Shown here in pieces: positions 23,037 to 37,154 of a DNA stretch of 64,000 nt (the first letter of the stretch is position 1; each line of letters begins with the position of its first letter). Made by a program: the position numbers and the translations under genes. Source of the stretch: Cylicocyclus nassatus (taxonomy: Eukaryota > Nematoda > Chromadorea > Rhabditida > Strongylidae); assembly GCA_958299035.1 (NCBI GenBank), contig CATQJL010000001.1:49912461-49976460 (forward strand). Reading direction: 5' to 3'. Below the pieces are notes generated by a model. It ran no database searches and had not been told where the DNA came from. It saw only the letters and a list, made by a program, of their open reading frames with translations.

Positions 23037-26000
23037 CTCGCTCTTAGGCCTTGACACTCATTCGTAGGCCTTGACACTCGCTCGTAGGCCTTGACACTCG
23101 CTCGTAGGCCTTGACACTCGCTCGTAGGCCTTGACACTCATTCGTAGGCCTTGACACTCGCTCGTAGGCCTTGACACTCATTCGTAGGCCTTGACACTCG
23201 CTCGTAGGCCTTGACACTCACTCGTAGGCCTTGACACTCGCTCGTAGGCCTTGACACTCGCTCGTAGGCCTTGACAGTCACTCGTAGGCCTTGACACTCA
23301 CTCGTAAGCCTTGACACTCATTCGTAGGCCTTGACACTCGCTCGTAGGCCTTGACACTCATTCGTAGGCCTTGACACTCGCTCGTAGGCCTTGACACTCG
23401 CTCGTAGGCCTTGACACTCGCTCGTAGGCCTTGACACTCACTCGTAGGCCTTGACGCTCATTCGTAGGCCTTGACACTCGCTCGTAGGCCTTGACACTCG
23501 CTCGTAGGCCTTGACACTCGCTCGTAGGCCTTGAAACTCATTCGTAGGCCTTGACACTCGCTCGTAGGCCTTGACACTCATTCGTAGGCCTTGACACTCG
23601 CCCGTAGGCCTTGACACTCGCTCGTAGGCCTTGACAGTCACTCGTAGGCCTTGACACTCACTCGTAGGCCTTGACACTCATTCGTAGGCCTTGACACTCA
23701 TTCGTAGGCCTTGACCCTCACTCGTAGGCCTTGACACTCGCTCGTAGGCCTTGACACTCGCTCGTAGGCCTTGACACTCGCTCGTAGGCCTTGACACTCG
23801 CCCGTAGGCCTTGACACTCGCTCGTAGGCCTTGACAGTCACTCGTAGGCCTTGACACTCACTCGTAGGCCTTGACACTCATTCGTAGGCCTTGACACTCG
23901 CTCGTAGGCCTTGACACTCACTCGTAGGCCTTGACACTCGCTCGTAGGCCTTGACACTCGCTCGCAGGCCTTGACACTCATTCGTAGGCCTTGACAGTCA
24001 CTCGTAGGCCTTGACACTCATTCGTAGGCCTTGACACTCATTCGTAGGCCTTGACACTCGCTCGTAGGCCTTGACACTCACTCGTAGGCCTTGACACTCG
24101 CTCGTAGGCCTTGACACTCGCTCGCAGGCCTTGACACTCATTCGTAGGCCTTGACACTCATTCGTAGGCCTTGACACTCACTCGTAGGCCTTGACACTCG
24201 CTCGTAGGCCTTGACACTCATTCGTAGGCCTTGACACTCGCCCGTAGGCCTTGACACTCGCTCGTAGGCCTTGACACTCATTCGTAGGCCTTGACACTCA
24301 TTCGTAGGCCTTGACACTCATTCGTAGGCCTTGACACTCATTCGTAGGCCTTGACACTCATTCGTAGGCCTTGACACTCATTCGTAGGCCTTGACACTCG
24401 CCCGTAGGCCTTGACACTCGCTCGTAGGTCTTGACACTCGCTCGTAGGCCTTGACACTCGCTCGTAGGCCTTGACACTCGCTCGTAGGCCTTGACACTCA
24501 TTCGTAGGCCTTGACACTCACTCGTAGGCCTTGACACTCATTCGTAGGCCTTGACACTCATTCGTAGGCCTTGACACTCATTCGTAGGCCTTGACACTCG
24601 CTCGTAGGCCTTGACACTCACTCGTAGGCCTTGACACTCGCCCGTAGGCCTTGACACTCATTCGTAGGCCTTGACACTCGCTCGTAGGCCTTGACACTCG
24701 CCCGTAGGCCTTGACACTCATTCGTAGGCCTTGACACTCGCCCGTAGGCCTTGACACTCCCTCGTAGGCCTTGACACTCGCTCGTAGGCCTTGACACTCG
24801 CTCGTAGGCCTTGACACTCGCTCGTAGGCCTTGACACTCATTCGTAGGCCTTGACACTCGCTCGTAGGCCTTGACACTCGCTCGTAGGCCTTGACACTCA
24901 TTCGTAGGCCTTGACACTCGCTCGTAGGCCTTGACACTCACTCGTAGGCCTTGACACTCGCTCGTAGGCCTTGACACTCATTCGTAGGTTTTGACACTCG
25001 CTCGTAGGCCTTGACACTCGCTCGTAGGCCTTGACACTCGCTCGTAGGCCTTGACACTCACTCGTAGGCCTTGACACTCATTCGTAGGCCTTGACACTCG
25101 CTCGTAGGCCTTGACACTCGCTCGTAGGCCTCGACACTCGCTCGTAGGCCTTGACACTCGCTCGTAGGCCTTGACACTCATTCGTAGGCCTTGACACTCG
25201 CTCGTAGGCCTTGACACTCGCTCGTAGGCCTTGACACTCATTCGTAGGCCTTGACACTCGCTCGTAGGCCTTGACACTCGCTCGTAGGCCTTGACACTCG
25301 CTCGCAGGCCTTGACACTCACTCGTAGGCCTTGACACTCATTCGTAGGCCTTGACACTCGCTCGTAGGCCATGACACTCATTCGTAGGCCTTGACACTCA
25401 TTCGTAGGCCTTGACACTCATTCGTAGGCCTTGACACTCGCTCGTAGGCCTTGACACTCACTCGTAGGCCTTGACACTCATTCGTAGGCCTTGACACTCA
25501 TTCGTAGGCCTTGACACTCACTCGTAGGCCTTGACACTCGCTCGTAGGCCTTGACACTCATTCGTAGGCCTTGACACTCGCTCGTAGGCCTTGACACTCG
25601 CTCGTAGGCCTTGACACTCGCCCGTAGGCCTTGACACTCGCTCGTAGGCCTTGACAGTCACTCGTAGGCCTTGACACTCACTCGTAGGCCTTGACACTCA
25701 TTCGTAGGCCTTGACACTCATTCGTAGGTCTTGACACTCACTCGTAGGCCTTGACACTCGCTCGTAGGCCTTGACACTCGCTCGTAGGCCTTGACACTCA
25801 TTCGTAGGCCTTGACACTCGCTCGTAGGCCTTGACACTCGCTCGTAGGCCTTGACACTCACTCGTAGGCCTTGACGCTCATTCGTAGGCCTTGACACTCG
25901 CTCGTAGGCCTTGACACTCGCTCGTAGGCCTTGACACTCGCTCGTAGGCCTTGACACTCATTCGTAGGCCTTGACACTCGCTCGTAGGCCTTGACACTCA

Positions 26001-29000
26001 TTCGTAGGCCTTGACACTCGCTCGTAGGCCTTGACACTCATTCGTAGGCCTTGACACTCGCTCGTAGGCCTTGACACTCGCTCGTAGGCCTTGACACTCG
26101 CTCGTAGGCCTTGACACTCATTCGTAGGCCTTGACACTCGCTCGTAGGCCTTGACACTCGCTCGTAGGCCTTGACACTCATTCGTAGGCCTTGACACTCA
26201 TTCGTAGGCCTTGACACTCATTCGTAGGCCTTGACACTCATTCGTAGGCCTTGACACTCATTCGTAGGCCTTGACACTCATTCGTAGGCCTTGACACTCG
26301 CCCGTAGGCCTTGACACTCGCTCGTAGGTCTTGACACTCGCTCGTAGGCCTTGACACTCGCCCGTAGGCCTTGACACTCATTCGTAGGCCTTGACACTCA
26401 CTCGTAGGCCTTGACACTCGCTCGTAGGCCTTGACACTCGCTCGTAGGCCTTGACACTCGCTCGTAGGCCTTGACACTCACTCGTAGGCCTTGACACTCA
26501 TTCGTAGGCCTTGACACTCGCTCGTAGGCCTTGACACTCATTCGTAGGCCTTGACACTCATTCGTAGGCCTTGACACTCATTCGTAGGCCTTGACACTCG
26601 CTCGTAGGCCTTGACACTCACTCGTAGGCCTTGACACTCACTCGTAGGCCTTGACACTCATTCGTAGGCCTTGACACTCATTCGTAGGCCTTGACACTCA
26701 TTCGTAGGCCTTGACACTCATTCGTAGGCCTTGACACTCATTCGTAGGCCTTGACACTCGCCCGTAGGCCTTGACACTCGCTCGTAGGTCTTGACACTCG
26801 CTCGTAGGCCTTGACACTCGCTCGTAGGCCTTGACACTCGCTCGTAGGCCTTGACACTCATTCGTAGGCCTTGACACTCGCTCGTAGGCCTTGACACTCA
26901 TTCGTAGGCCTTGACACTCGCTCGTAGGCCTTGACACTCGCTCGTAGGCCTTGACACTCGCTCGTAGGCCTTGACACTCATTCGTAGGCCTTGACACTCG
27001 CTCGTAGGCCTTGACACTCACTCGTAGGCCTTGACACTCATTCGTAGGCCTTGACACTCATTCGTAGGCCTTGACACTCATTCGTAGGCCTTGACACTCA
27101 TTCGTAGGCCTTGACACTCGCTCGTAGGCCTTGACACTCATTCGTAGGCCTTGACACTCGCCCGTAGGCCTTGACACTCATTCGTAGGCCTTGACACTCA
27201 CTCGTAGGCCTTGACACTCACTCGTAGGCCTTGACACTCACTCGTAGGCCTTGACACTCATTCGTAGGACTTGACACTCATTCGTAGGCCTTGACACTCA
27301 CTCGTAGGCCTTGACACTCGCTCGTAGGCCTTGACACTCATTCGTAGGCCTTGACACTCGCTCGTAGGCCTTGACACTCGCTCGTAGGCCTTGACACTCG
27401 CCCGTAGGCCTTGACACTCGCTCGTAGGCCTTGACAGTCACTCGTAGGCCTTGACACTCATTCGTAGGCCTTGACACTCATTCGTAGGCCTTGACACTCA
27501 CTCGTAGGCCTTGACACTCGCTCGTAGGCCTTGACACTCGCTCGTAGGCCTTGACACTCGCTCGTAGGCCTTGACACTCGCCCGTAGGCCTTGACACTCG
27601 CTCGTAGGCCTTGACACTCACTCGTAGGCCTTGACACTCGCTCGTAGGCCTTGACACTCACTCGTAGGCCTTGACACTCGCTCGTAGGCCTTGACACTCG
27701 CTCGTAGGCCTTGACACTCGCTCGTAGGCCTTGACACTCACTCGTAGGCCTTGACACTCATTCGTAGGCCTTGACACTCGCTCGTAGGCCTTGACACTCA
27801 TTCGTAGGCCTTGACACTCATTCGTAGGCCTTGACACTCATTCGTAGGCCTTGACACTCGCTCGTAGGCCTTGACACTCACTCGTAGGCCTTGACACTCA
27901 CTCGTAGGCCTTGACACTCATTCGTAGGCCGTGACACTCATTCGTAGGCCTTGACACTCATTCGTAGGCCTTGACACTCATTCGTAGGCCTTGACACTCA
28001 TTCGTAGGCCTTGACACTCGCCCGTAGGCCTTGACACTCGCTCGTAGGTCTTGACACTCGCTCGTAGGCCTTGACACTCGCTCGTAGGCCTTGACACTCG
28101 CTCGTAGGCCTTGACACTCATTCGTAGGCCTTGACACTCGCCCGTAGGCCTTGACACTCATTCGTAGGCCTTGACACTCGCCCGTAGGCCTTGACACTCA
28201 TTCGTAGGCCTTGACACTCGCTCGTAGGCCTTGACACTCACTCGTAGGCCTTGACACTCGCTCGTAGGCCTTGACACTCGCTCGTAGGCCTTGACACTCG
28301 CTCGTAGGCCTTGACACTCGCCCGTAGGCCTTGACACTCGCTCGTAGGCCTCGACACTCACTCGTAGGCCTTGACACTCGCTCGTAGGCCTTGACACTCA
28401 CTCGTAGGCCTTGACACTCGCTCGTAGGCCTTGACACTCGCTCGTAGGCCTTGACACTCGCTCGTAGGCCTTGACACTCACTCGTAGGCCTTGACACTCA
28501 TTCGTAGGCCTTGACACTCGCTCGTAGGCCTTGACACTCATTCGTAGGCCTTGACACTCATTCGTAGGCCTTGACACTCATTCGTAGGCCTTGACACTCG
28601 CTCGTAGGCCTTGACACTCACTCGTAGGCCTTGACACTCACTCGTAGGCCTTGACACTCATTCGTAGGCCTTGACACTCATTCGTAGGCCTTGACACTCA
28701 CTCGTAGGCCTTGACACTCGCTCGTAGGCCTTGACACTCATTCGTAGGCCTTGACACTCGCTCGTAGGCCTTGACACTCGCTCGTAGGCCTTGACACTCG
28801 CCCGTAGGCCTTGACACTCGCTCGTAGGCCTTGACAGTCACTCGTAGGCCTTGACACTCACTCGTAGGCCTTGACACTCATTCGTAGGCCTTGACACTCA
28901 TTCGTAGGCCTTGACACTCACTCGTAGGCCTTGACACTCGCTCCTAGGCCTTGACACTCGCTCGTAGGCCTTGACATCGCTCGTAGGCCTTGACACTCAC

Positions 29001-30435
29001 TCGTAGGCCTTGACGCTCATTCGTAGGCCTTGACACTCGCTCGTAGGTCTTGACACTCGCTCGTAGGCCTTGACACTCGCTCGTAGGCCTTGACACTCAT
29101 TCGTAGGCCTTGACACTCGCTCGTAAGCCTTGACACTCATTCGTAGGCCTTGACACTCGCTCGTAGGCCTTGACACTCATTCGTAGGCCTTGACACTCGC
29201 TCGTAGGCCTTGACACTCGCTCGTAGGCCTTGACACTCGCTCGTAGGCCTTGACACTCGCTCGTAGGCCTTGACACTCGCTCGTAGGCCTTGACACTCAC
29301 TCGTAGGCCTTGACACTCATTGGTAGGCCTTGACACTCACTCGTATTCCTTGACACTCATTCGTAGGCCTTGACACTCGCTCGTAGGCCTTGACACTCAT
29401 TCGTAATCCTTGACACTCACTCGTAGGCCTTGACACTCATTCGTAGGCCTTGACACTCATTCGTAGGCCTTGACACTCATTCGTAGGCCTTGACACTCAT
29501 TCGTAGGCCTTGACACTCGCTCGTAGGCCCTGACACTCATTCGTAGGCCTTGACACTCGCTCGTAGGCCTTGACACTCACTCGTAGGCCTTGACACTCAT
29601 TCGTAGGCCTTGACACTCATTCGTAGGCCTTGACACTCATTCGTAGGCCTTGACACTCGCTCGTAGGCCTTGACACTCACTCGTAGGCCTTGACACTCGC
29701 TCGTAGGCCTTGACACTCGCTCGTAGGCCTTGACACTCGCTCGTAAGCCTTGACACTCGCCCGTAGGCCTTGACACTCGCTCGTAGGCCTTGACACTCAC
29801 TCGTAGGCCTTGACACTCGCTCGTAGGCCTTGACACTCACTCGTAGGCCTTGACACTCGCTCGTAGGCCTTGACACTCGCTCGTAGGCCTTGACACTCAT
29901 TCGTAGGCCTTGACACTCGCTCGTAGGCCTTGACACTCGCTCGTAGGCCTTGACACTCGCTCGTAGGCCTTGACACTCACTCGTAGGCCTTGACACTCAT
30001 TGGTAGGCCTTGACACTCACTCGTATTCCTTGACACTCATTCGTAGGCCTTGACACTCGCTCGTAGGCCTTGACACTCATTCGTAGGCCTTGACACTCAT
30101 TCGTAGGCCTTGACACTCGCTCGTAGGCCTTGACACTCACTCGTAGGCCTTGACACTCACTCGTAGGCCTTGACACTCATTCGTAGGCCTTGACACTCAT
30201 TCGTAGGCCTTGACACTCACTCGTAGGCCTTGACACTCGCTCGTAGGCCTTGACACTCATTCGTAGGCCTTGACACTCGCTCGTAGGCCTTGACACTCGC
30301 TCGTAGGCCTTGACACTCGCTCGTAGGCCTTGACACTCGCTCGTAGGCCTTGACACTCACTCGTAGGCCTTGACACTCATTCGTAGGCCTTGACACTCAT
30401 TCGTAGGCCTTGACACTCATTCGTAGGCCTTGACA

Positions 30436-31455
30436 CTCATTCGTAGGCCTTGACACTCATTCGTAGGCCTTGACACTCATTCGTAGGCCTTGACACTCAT
30501 TCGTAGGCCTTGACACTCGCCCGTAGGCCTTGACACTCGCTCGTAGGTCTTGACACTCGCTCGTAGGCCTTGACACTCGCCCGTAGGCCTTGACACTCAT
30601 TCGTAGGCCTTGACACTCACTCGTAGGCCTTGACACTCGCTCGTAGGCCTTGACACTCGCTCGTAGGCCTTGACACTCGCTCGTAGGCCTTGACACTCAC
30701 TCGTAGGCCTTGATACTCATTCGTAGGCCTTGACACTCGCTCGTAGGCCTTGACACTCATTCGTAGGCCTTGACACTCATTCGTAGGCCTTGACACTCAT
30801 TCGTAGGCCTTGACACTCGCTCGTAGGCCTTGACACTCACTCGTAGGCCTTGACACTCACTCGTAGGCCTTGACACTCATTCGTAGGCCTTGACACTCAT
30901 TCGTAGGCCTTGACACTCATTCGTAGGCCTTGACACTCATTCGTAGGCCTTGACACTCATTCGTAGGCCTTGACACTCGCCCGTAGGCCTTGACACTCGC
31001 TCGTAGGTCTTGACACTCGCTCGTAGGCCTTGACACTCGCTCGTAGGCCTTGACACTCGCTCGTAGGCCTTGACACTCATTCGTAGGCCTTGACACTCGC
31101 TCGTAGGCCTTGACACTCATTCGTAGGCCTTGACACTCGCTCGTAGGCCTTGACACTCGCTCGTAGGCCTTGACACTCGCTCGTAGGCCTTGACACTCAT
31201 TCGTAGGCCTTGACACTCGCTCGTAGGCCTTGACACTCACTCGTAGGCCTTGACACTCATTCGTAGGCCTTGACACTCATTCGTAGGCCTTGACACTCAT
31301 TCGTAGGCCTTGACACTCATTCGTAGGCCTTGACACTCATTCGTAGGCCTTGACACTCATTCGTAGGCCTTGACACTCGCCCGTAGGCCTTGACACTCGC
31401 TCGTAGGTCTTGACACTCGCTCGTAGGCCTTGACACTCGCCCGTAGGCCTTGACA
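30436..31455. repeat. 1,020-bp perfect tandem duplication, unit 1 (51 monomers)
   Basis: Line by line this unit and the next (31,456-32,475) show no difference, including GGTCTTGA ends and the rare TTGATACTC end (ttgat at 30,710 and 31,730). Super-unit copy 1 holds one such unit around 18,617-19,636, so the duplication came after the 10.8-kb event. Confidence 0.92.
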
Positions 31456-32475
31456 CTCATTCGTAGGCCTTGACACTCATTCGTAGGCCTTGACACTCAT
31501 TCGTAGGCCTTGACACTCATTCGTAGGCCTTGACACTCGCCCGTAGGCCTTGACACTCGCTCGTAGGTCTTGACACTCGCTCGTAGGCCTTGACACTCGC
31601 CCGTAGGCCTTGACACTCATTCGTAGGCCTTGACACTCACTCGTAGGCCTTGACACTCGCTCGTAGGCCTTGACACTCGCTCGTAGGCCTTGACACTCGC
31701 TCGTAGGCCTTGACACTCACTCGTAGGCCTTGATACTCATTCGTAGGCCTTGACACTCGCTCGTAGGCCTTGACACTCATTCGTAGGCCTTGACACTCAT
31801 TCGTAGGCCTTGACACTCATTCGTAGGCCTTGACACTCGCTCGTAGGCCTTGACACTCACTCGTAGGCCTTGACACTCACTCGTAGGCCTTGACACTCAT
31901 TCGTAGGCCTTGACACTCATTCGTAGGCCTTGACACTCATTCGTAGGCCTTGACACTCATTCGTAGGCCTTGACACTCATTCGTAGGCCTTGACACTCGC
32001 CCGTAGGCCTTGACACTCGCTCGTAGGTCTTGACACTCGCTCGTAGGCCTTGACACTCGCTCGTAGGCCTTGACACTCGCTCGTAGGCCTTGACACTCAT
32101 TCGTAGGCCTTGACACTCGCTCGTAGGCCTTGACACTCATTCGTAGGCCTTGACACTCGCTCGTAGGCCTTGACACTCGCTCGTAGGCCTTGACACTCGC
32201 TCGTAGGCCTTGACACTCATTCGTAGGCCTTGACACTCGCTCGTAGGCCTTGACACTCACTCGTAGGCCTTGACACTCATTCGTAGGCCTTGACACTCAT
32301 TCGTAGGCCTTGACACTCATTCGTAGGCCTTGACACTCATTCGTAGGCCTTGACACTCATTCGTAGGCCTTGACACTCATTCGTAGGCCTTGACACTCGC
32401 CCGTAGGCCTTGACACTCGCTCGTAGGTCTTGACACTCGCTCGTAGGCCTTGACACTCGCCCGTAGGCCTTGACA
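31456..32475. repeat. 1,020-bp perfect tandem duplication, unit 2
   Basis: It is an exact repeat of the preceding 51 monomers, as read by eye. The pattern stops matching at about 32,496, where an act monomer replaces att. The left edge of the 9.06-kb super-unit (about 31,616) lies inside this unit. Confidence 0.92.
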
Positions 32476-35400
32476 CTCATTCGTAGGCCTTGACACTCAC
32501 TCGTAGGCCTTGACACTCGCTCGTAGGCCTTGACACTCGCTCGTAGGCCTTGACACTCACTCGTAGGCCTTGACACTCACTCGTAGGCCTTGACACTCAT
32601 TCGTAGGCCTTGACACTCATTCGTAGGCCTTGACACTCACTCGTAGGCCTTGACACTCGCTCGTAGGCCTTGACACTCATTCGTAGGCCTTGACACTCGC
32701 TCGTAAGCCTTGACACTCGCTCGTAGGCCTTGACACTCGCCCGTAGGCCTTGACACTCGCTCGTAGGCCTTGACAGTCACTCGTAGGCCTTGACACTCAC
32801 TCGTAGGCCTTGACACTCATTCGTAGGCCTTGACACTCATTCGTAGGCCTTGACACTCACTCGTAGGCCTTGACACTCGCTCGTAGGCCTTGACACTCGC
32901 TCGTAGGCCTTGACACTCGCTCGTAGGCCTTGACACTCGCCCGTAGGCCTTGACACTCGCTCGTAGGCCTTGACACTCACTCGTAGGCCTTGACACTCGC
33001 TCGTAGGCCTTGACACTCACTCGTAGGCCTTGACACTCGCTCGTAGGCCTTGACACTCGCTCGTAGGCCTTGACACTCGCTCGTAGGCCTTGACACTCAC
33101 TCGTAGGCCTTGACACTCATTCGTAGGCCTTGACACTCGCTCGTAGGCCTTGACACTCATTCGTAGGCCTTGACACTCATTCGTAGGCCTTGACACTCAT
33201 TCGTAGGCCTTGACACTCGCTCGTAGGCCTTGACACTCACTCGTAGGCCTTGACACTCACTCGTAGGCCTTGACACTCATTCGTAGGCCTTGACACTCAT
33301 TCGTAGGCCTTGACACTCATTCGTAGGCCTTGACACTCATTCGTAGGCCTTGACACTCATTCGTAGGCCTTGACACTCGCCCGTAGGCCTTGACACTCGC
33401 TCGTAGGTCTTGACACTCGCTCGTAGGCCTTGACACTCGCTCGTAGGCCTTGACACTCGCTCGTAGGCCTTGACACTCATTCGTAGGCCTTGACACTCGC
33501 CCGTAGGCCTTGACACTCATTCGTAGGCCTTGACACTCATTCGTAGGCCTTGACACTCATTCGTAGGCCTTGACACTCGCTCGTAGGCCTTGACACTCAC
33601 TCGTAGGCCTTGACACTCGCTCGTAGGCCTTGACACTCGCTCGTAGGCCTTGACACTCGCTCGTAGGCCTTGACACTCGCCCGTAGGCCTTGACACTCGC
33701 TCGTAGGCCTCGACACTCACTCGTAGGCCTTGACACTCGCTCGTAGGCCTTGACACTCACTCGTAGGCCTTGACACTCGCTCGTAGGCCTTGACACTCGC
33801 TCGTAGGCCTTGACACTCGCTCGTAGGCCTTGACACTCACTCGTAGGCCTTGACACTCATTCGTAGGCCTTGACACTCGCTCGTAGGCCTTGACACTCAT
33901 TCGTAGGCCTTGACACTCATTCGTAGGCCTTGACACTCATTCGTAGGCCTTGACACTCGCTCGTAGGCCTTGACACTCACTCGTAGGCCTTGACACTCAC
34001 TCGTAGGCCTTGACACTCATTCGTAGGCCTTGACACTCATTCGTAGGCCTTGACACTCATTCGTAGGCCTTGACACTCATTCGTAGGCCTTGACACTCAT
34101 TCGTAGGCCTTGACACTCGCCCGTAGGCCTTGACACTCGCTCGTAGGTCTTGACACTCGCTCGTAGGCCTTGACACTCGCTCGTAGGCCTTGACACTCGC
34201 TCGTAGGCCTTGACACTCATTCGTAGGCCTTGACACTCGCTCGTAGGCCTTGACACTCATTCGTAGGCCTTGACACTCGCTCGTAGGCCTTGACACTCGC
34301 TCGTAGGCCTTGACACTCGCTCGTAGGCCTTGACACTCATTCGTAGGCCTTGACACTCGCTCGTAGGCCTTGACACTCACTCGTAGGCCTTGACACTCAT
34401 TCGTAGGCCTTGACACTCATTCGTAGGCCTTGACACTCATTCGTAGGCCTTGACACTCATTCGTAGGCCTTGACACTCATTCGTAGGCCTTGACACTCAT
34501 TCGTAGGCCTTGACACTCGCCCGTAGGCCTTGACACTCGCTCGTAGGTCTTGACACTCGCTCGTAGGCCTTGACACTCGCCCGTAGGCCTTGACACTCAT
34601 TCGTAGGCCTTGACACTCACTCGTAGGCCTTGACACTCGCTCGTAGGCCTTGACACTCGCTCGTAGGCCTTGACACTCACTCGTAGGCCTTGACACTCAC
34701 TCGTAGGCCTTGACACTCATTCGTAGGCCTTGACACTCATTCGTAGGCCTTGACACTCACTCGTAGGCCTTGACACTCGCTCGTAGGCCTTGACACTCAT
34801 TCGTAGGCCTTGACACTCGCTCGTAGGCCTTGACACTCGCTCGTAGGCCTTGACACTCGCCCGTAGGCCTTGACACTCGCTCGTAGGCCTTGACAGTCAC
34901 TCGTAGGCCTTGACACTCACTCGTAGGCCTTGACACTCATTCGTAGGCCTTGACACTCATTCGTAGGCCTTGACACTCACTCGTAGGCCTTGACACTCGC
35001 TCGTAGGCCTTGACACTCGCTCGTAGGCCTTGACACTCACTCGTAGGCCTTGACACTCGCTCGTAGGCCTTGACACTCACTCGTAGGCCTTGACACTCGC
35101 TCGTAGGCCTTGACACTCGCTCGTAGGCCTTGACACTCGCTCGTAGGCCTTGACACTCACTCGTAGGCCTTGACACTCATTCGTAGGCCTTGACACTCGC
35201 TCGTAGGCCTTGACACTCATTCGTAGGCCTTGACACTCATTCGTAGGCCTTGACACTCATTCGTAGGCCTTGACACTCGCTCGTAGGCCTTGACACTCAC
35301 TCGTAGGCCTTGACACTCACTCGTAGGCCTTGACACTCATTCGTAGGCCTTGACACTCATTCGTAGGCCTTGACACTCATTCGTAGGCCTTGACACTCAT

Positions 35401-37154
35401 TCGTAGGCCTTGACACTCATTCGTAGGCCTTGACACTCGCCCGTAGGCCTTGACACTCGCTCGTAGGTCTTGACACTCGCTCGTAGGCCTTGACACTCGC
35501 TCGTAGGCCTTGACACTCGCTCGTAGGCCTTGACACTCATTCGTAGGCCTTGACACTCGCCCGTAGGCCTTGACACTCATTCGTAGGCCTTGACACTCAT
35601 TCGTAGGCCTTGACACTCATTCGTAGGCCTTGACACTCGCTCGTAGGCCTTGACACTCACTCGTAGGCCTTGACACTCGCTCGTAGGCCTTGACACTCGC
35701 TCGTAGGCCTTGACACTCGCTCGTAGGCCTTGACACTCGCCCGTAGGCCTTGACACTCACTCGTAGGCCTTGACACTCACTCGTAGGCCTTGACACTCAT
35801 TCGTAGGCCTTGACACTCATTCGTAGGCCTTGACACTCATTCGTAGGCCTTGACACTCATTCGTAGGCCTTGACACTCATTCGTAGGCCTTGACACTCGC
35901 CCGTAGGCCTTGACACTCGCTCGTAGGTCTTGACACTCGCTCGTAGGCCTTGACACTCGCTCGTAGGCCTTGACACTCGCTCGTAGGCCTTGACACTCAT
36001 TCGTAGGCCTTGACACTCGCCCGTAGGCCTTGACACTCATTCGTAGGCCTTGACACTCATTCGTAGGCCTTGACACTCATTCGTAGGCCTTGACACTCGC
36101 TCGTAGGCCTTGACACTCACTCGTAGGCCTTGACACTCGCTCGTAGGCCTTGACACTCGCTCGTAGGCCTTGACACTCGCTCGTAGGCCTTGACACTCGC
36201 CCGTAGGCCTTGACACTCGCTCGTAGGCCTCGACACTCACTCGTAGGCCTTGACACTCGCTCGTAGGCCTTGACACTCACTCGTAGGCCTTGACACTCGC
36301 TCGTAGGCCTTGACACTCGCTCGTAGGCCTTGACACTCGCTCGTAGGCCTTGACACTCACTCGTAGGCCTTGACACTCATTCGTAGGCCTTGACACTCGC
36401 TCGTAGGCCTTGACACTCATTCGTAGGCCTTGACACTCATTCGTAGGCCTTGACACTCATTCGTAGGCCTTGACACTCGCTCGTAGGCCTTGACACTCAC
36501 TCGTAGGCCTTGACACTCACTCGTAGGCCTTGACACTCATTCGTAGGCCTTGACACTCATTCGTAGGCCTTGACACTCACTCGTAGGCCTTGACACTCGC
36601 TCGTAGGCCTTGACACTCATTCGTAGGCCTTGACACTCGCTCGTAGGCCTTGACACTCGCTCGTAGGCCTTGACACTCGCCCGTAGGCCTTGACACTCGC
36701 TCGTAGGCCTTGACAGTCACTCGTAGGCCTTGACACTCACTCGTAGGCCTTGACACTCATTCGTAGGCCTTGACACTCATTCGTAGGCCTTGACACTCAC
36801 TCGTAGGCCTTGACACTCGCTCCTAGGCCTTGACACTCGCTCGTAGGCCTTGACATCGCTCGTAGGCCTTGACACTCACTCGTAGGCCTTGACGCTCATT
36901 CGTAGGCCTTGACACTCGCTCGTAGGTCTTGACACTCGCTCGTAGGCCTTGACACTCGCTCGTAGGCCTTGACACTCATTCGTAGGCCTTGACACTCGCT
37001 CGTAAGCCTTGACACTCATTCGTAGGCCTTGACACTCGCTCGTAGTCCTTGACACTCATTCGTAGGCCTTGACACTCGCTCGTAGGCCTTGACACTCGCT
37101 CGTAGGCCTTGACACTCGCTCGTAGGCCTTGACACTCGCTCGTAGGCCTTGACA

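Larger units (their letters stand above)
20577..33400. repeat. 10.8-kb super-unit, copy 2 (expanded to about 12.8 kb)
   Basis: It lies head to tail with copy 1. The offset to copy 1 changes stepwise through internal insertions and losses: 10,778 at the start, 10,958 after a nine-monomer gain, 11,139 after a second 180-bp gain at about 21,858, 11,879 after an extra 740-bp unit, 11,899 from about 23,438 to 27,057, about 11,839-11,859 to 29,836, 11,819 at about 30,457, and 12,839 after the 1,020-bp duplication. Copy 2 leaves the copy 1 pattern at about 33,400. Substitutions seen only here include CCGTGAC near 27,931 and GTAAGCC near 32,704. Confidence 0.88.
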
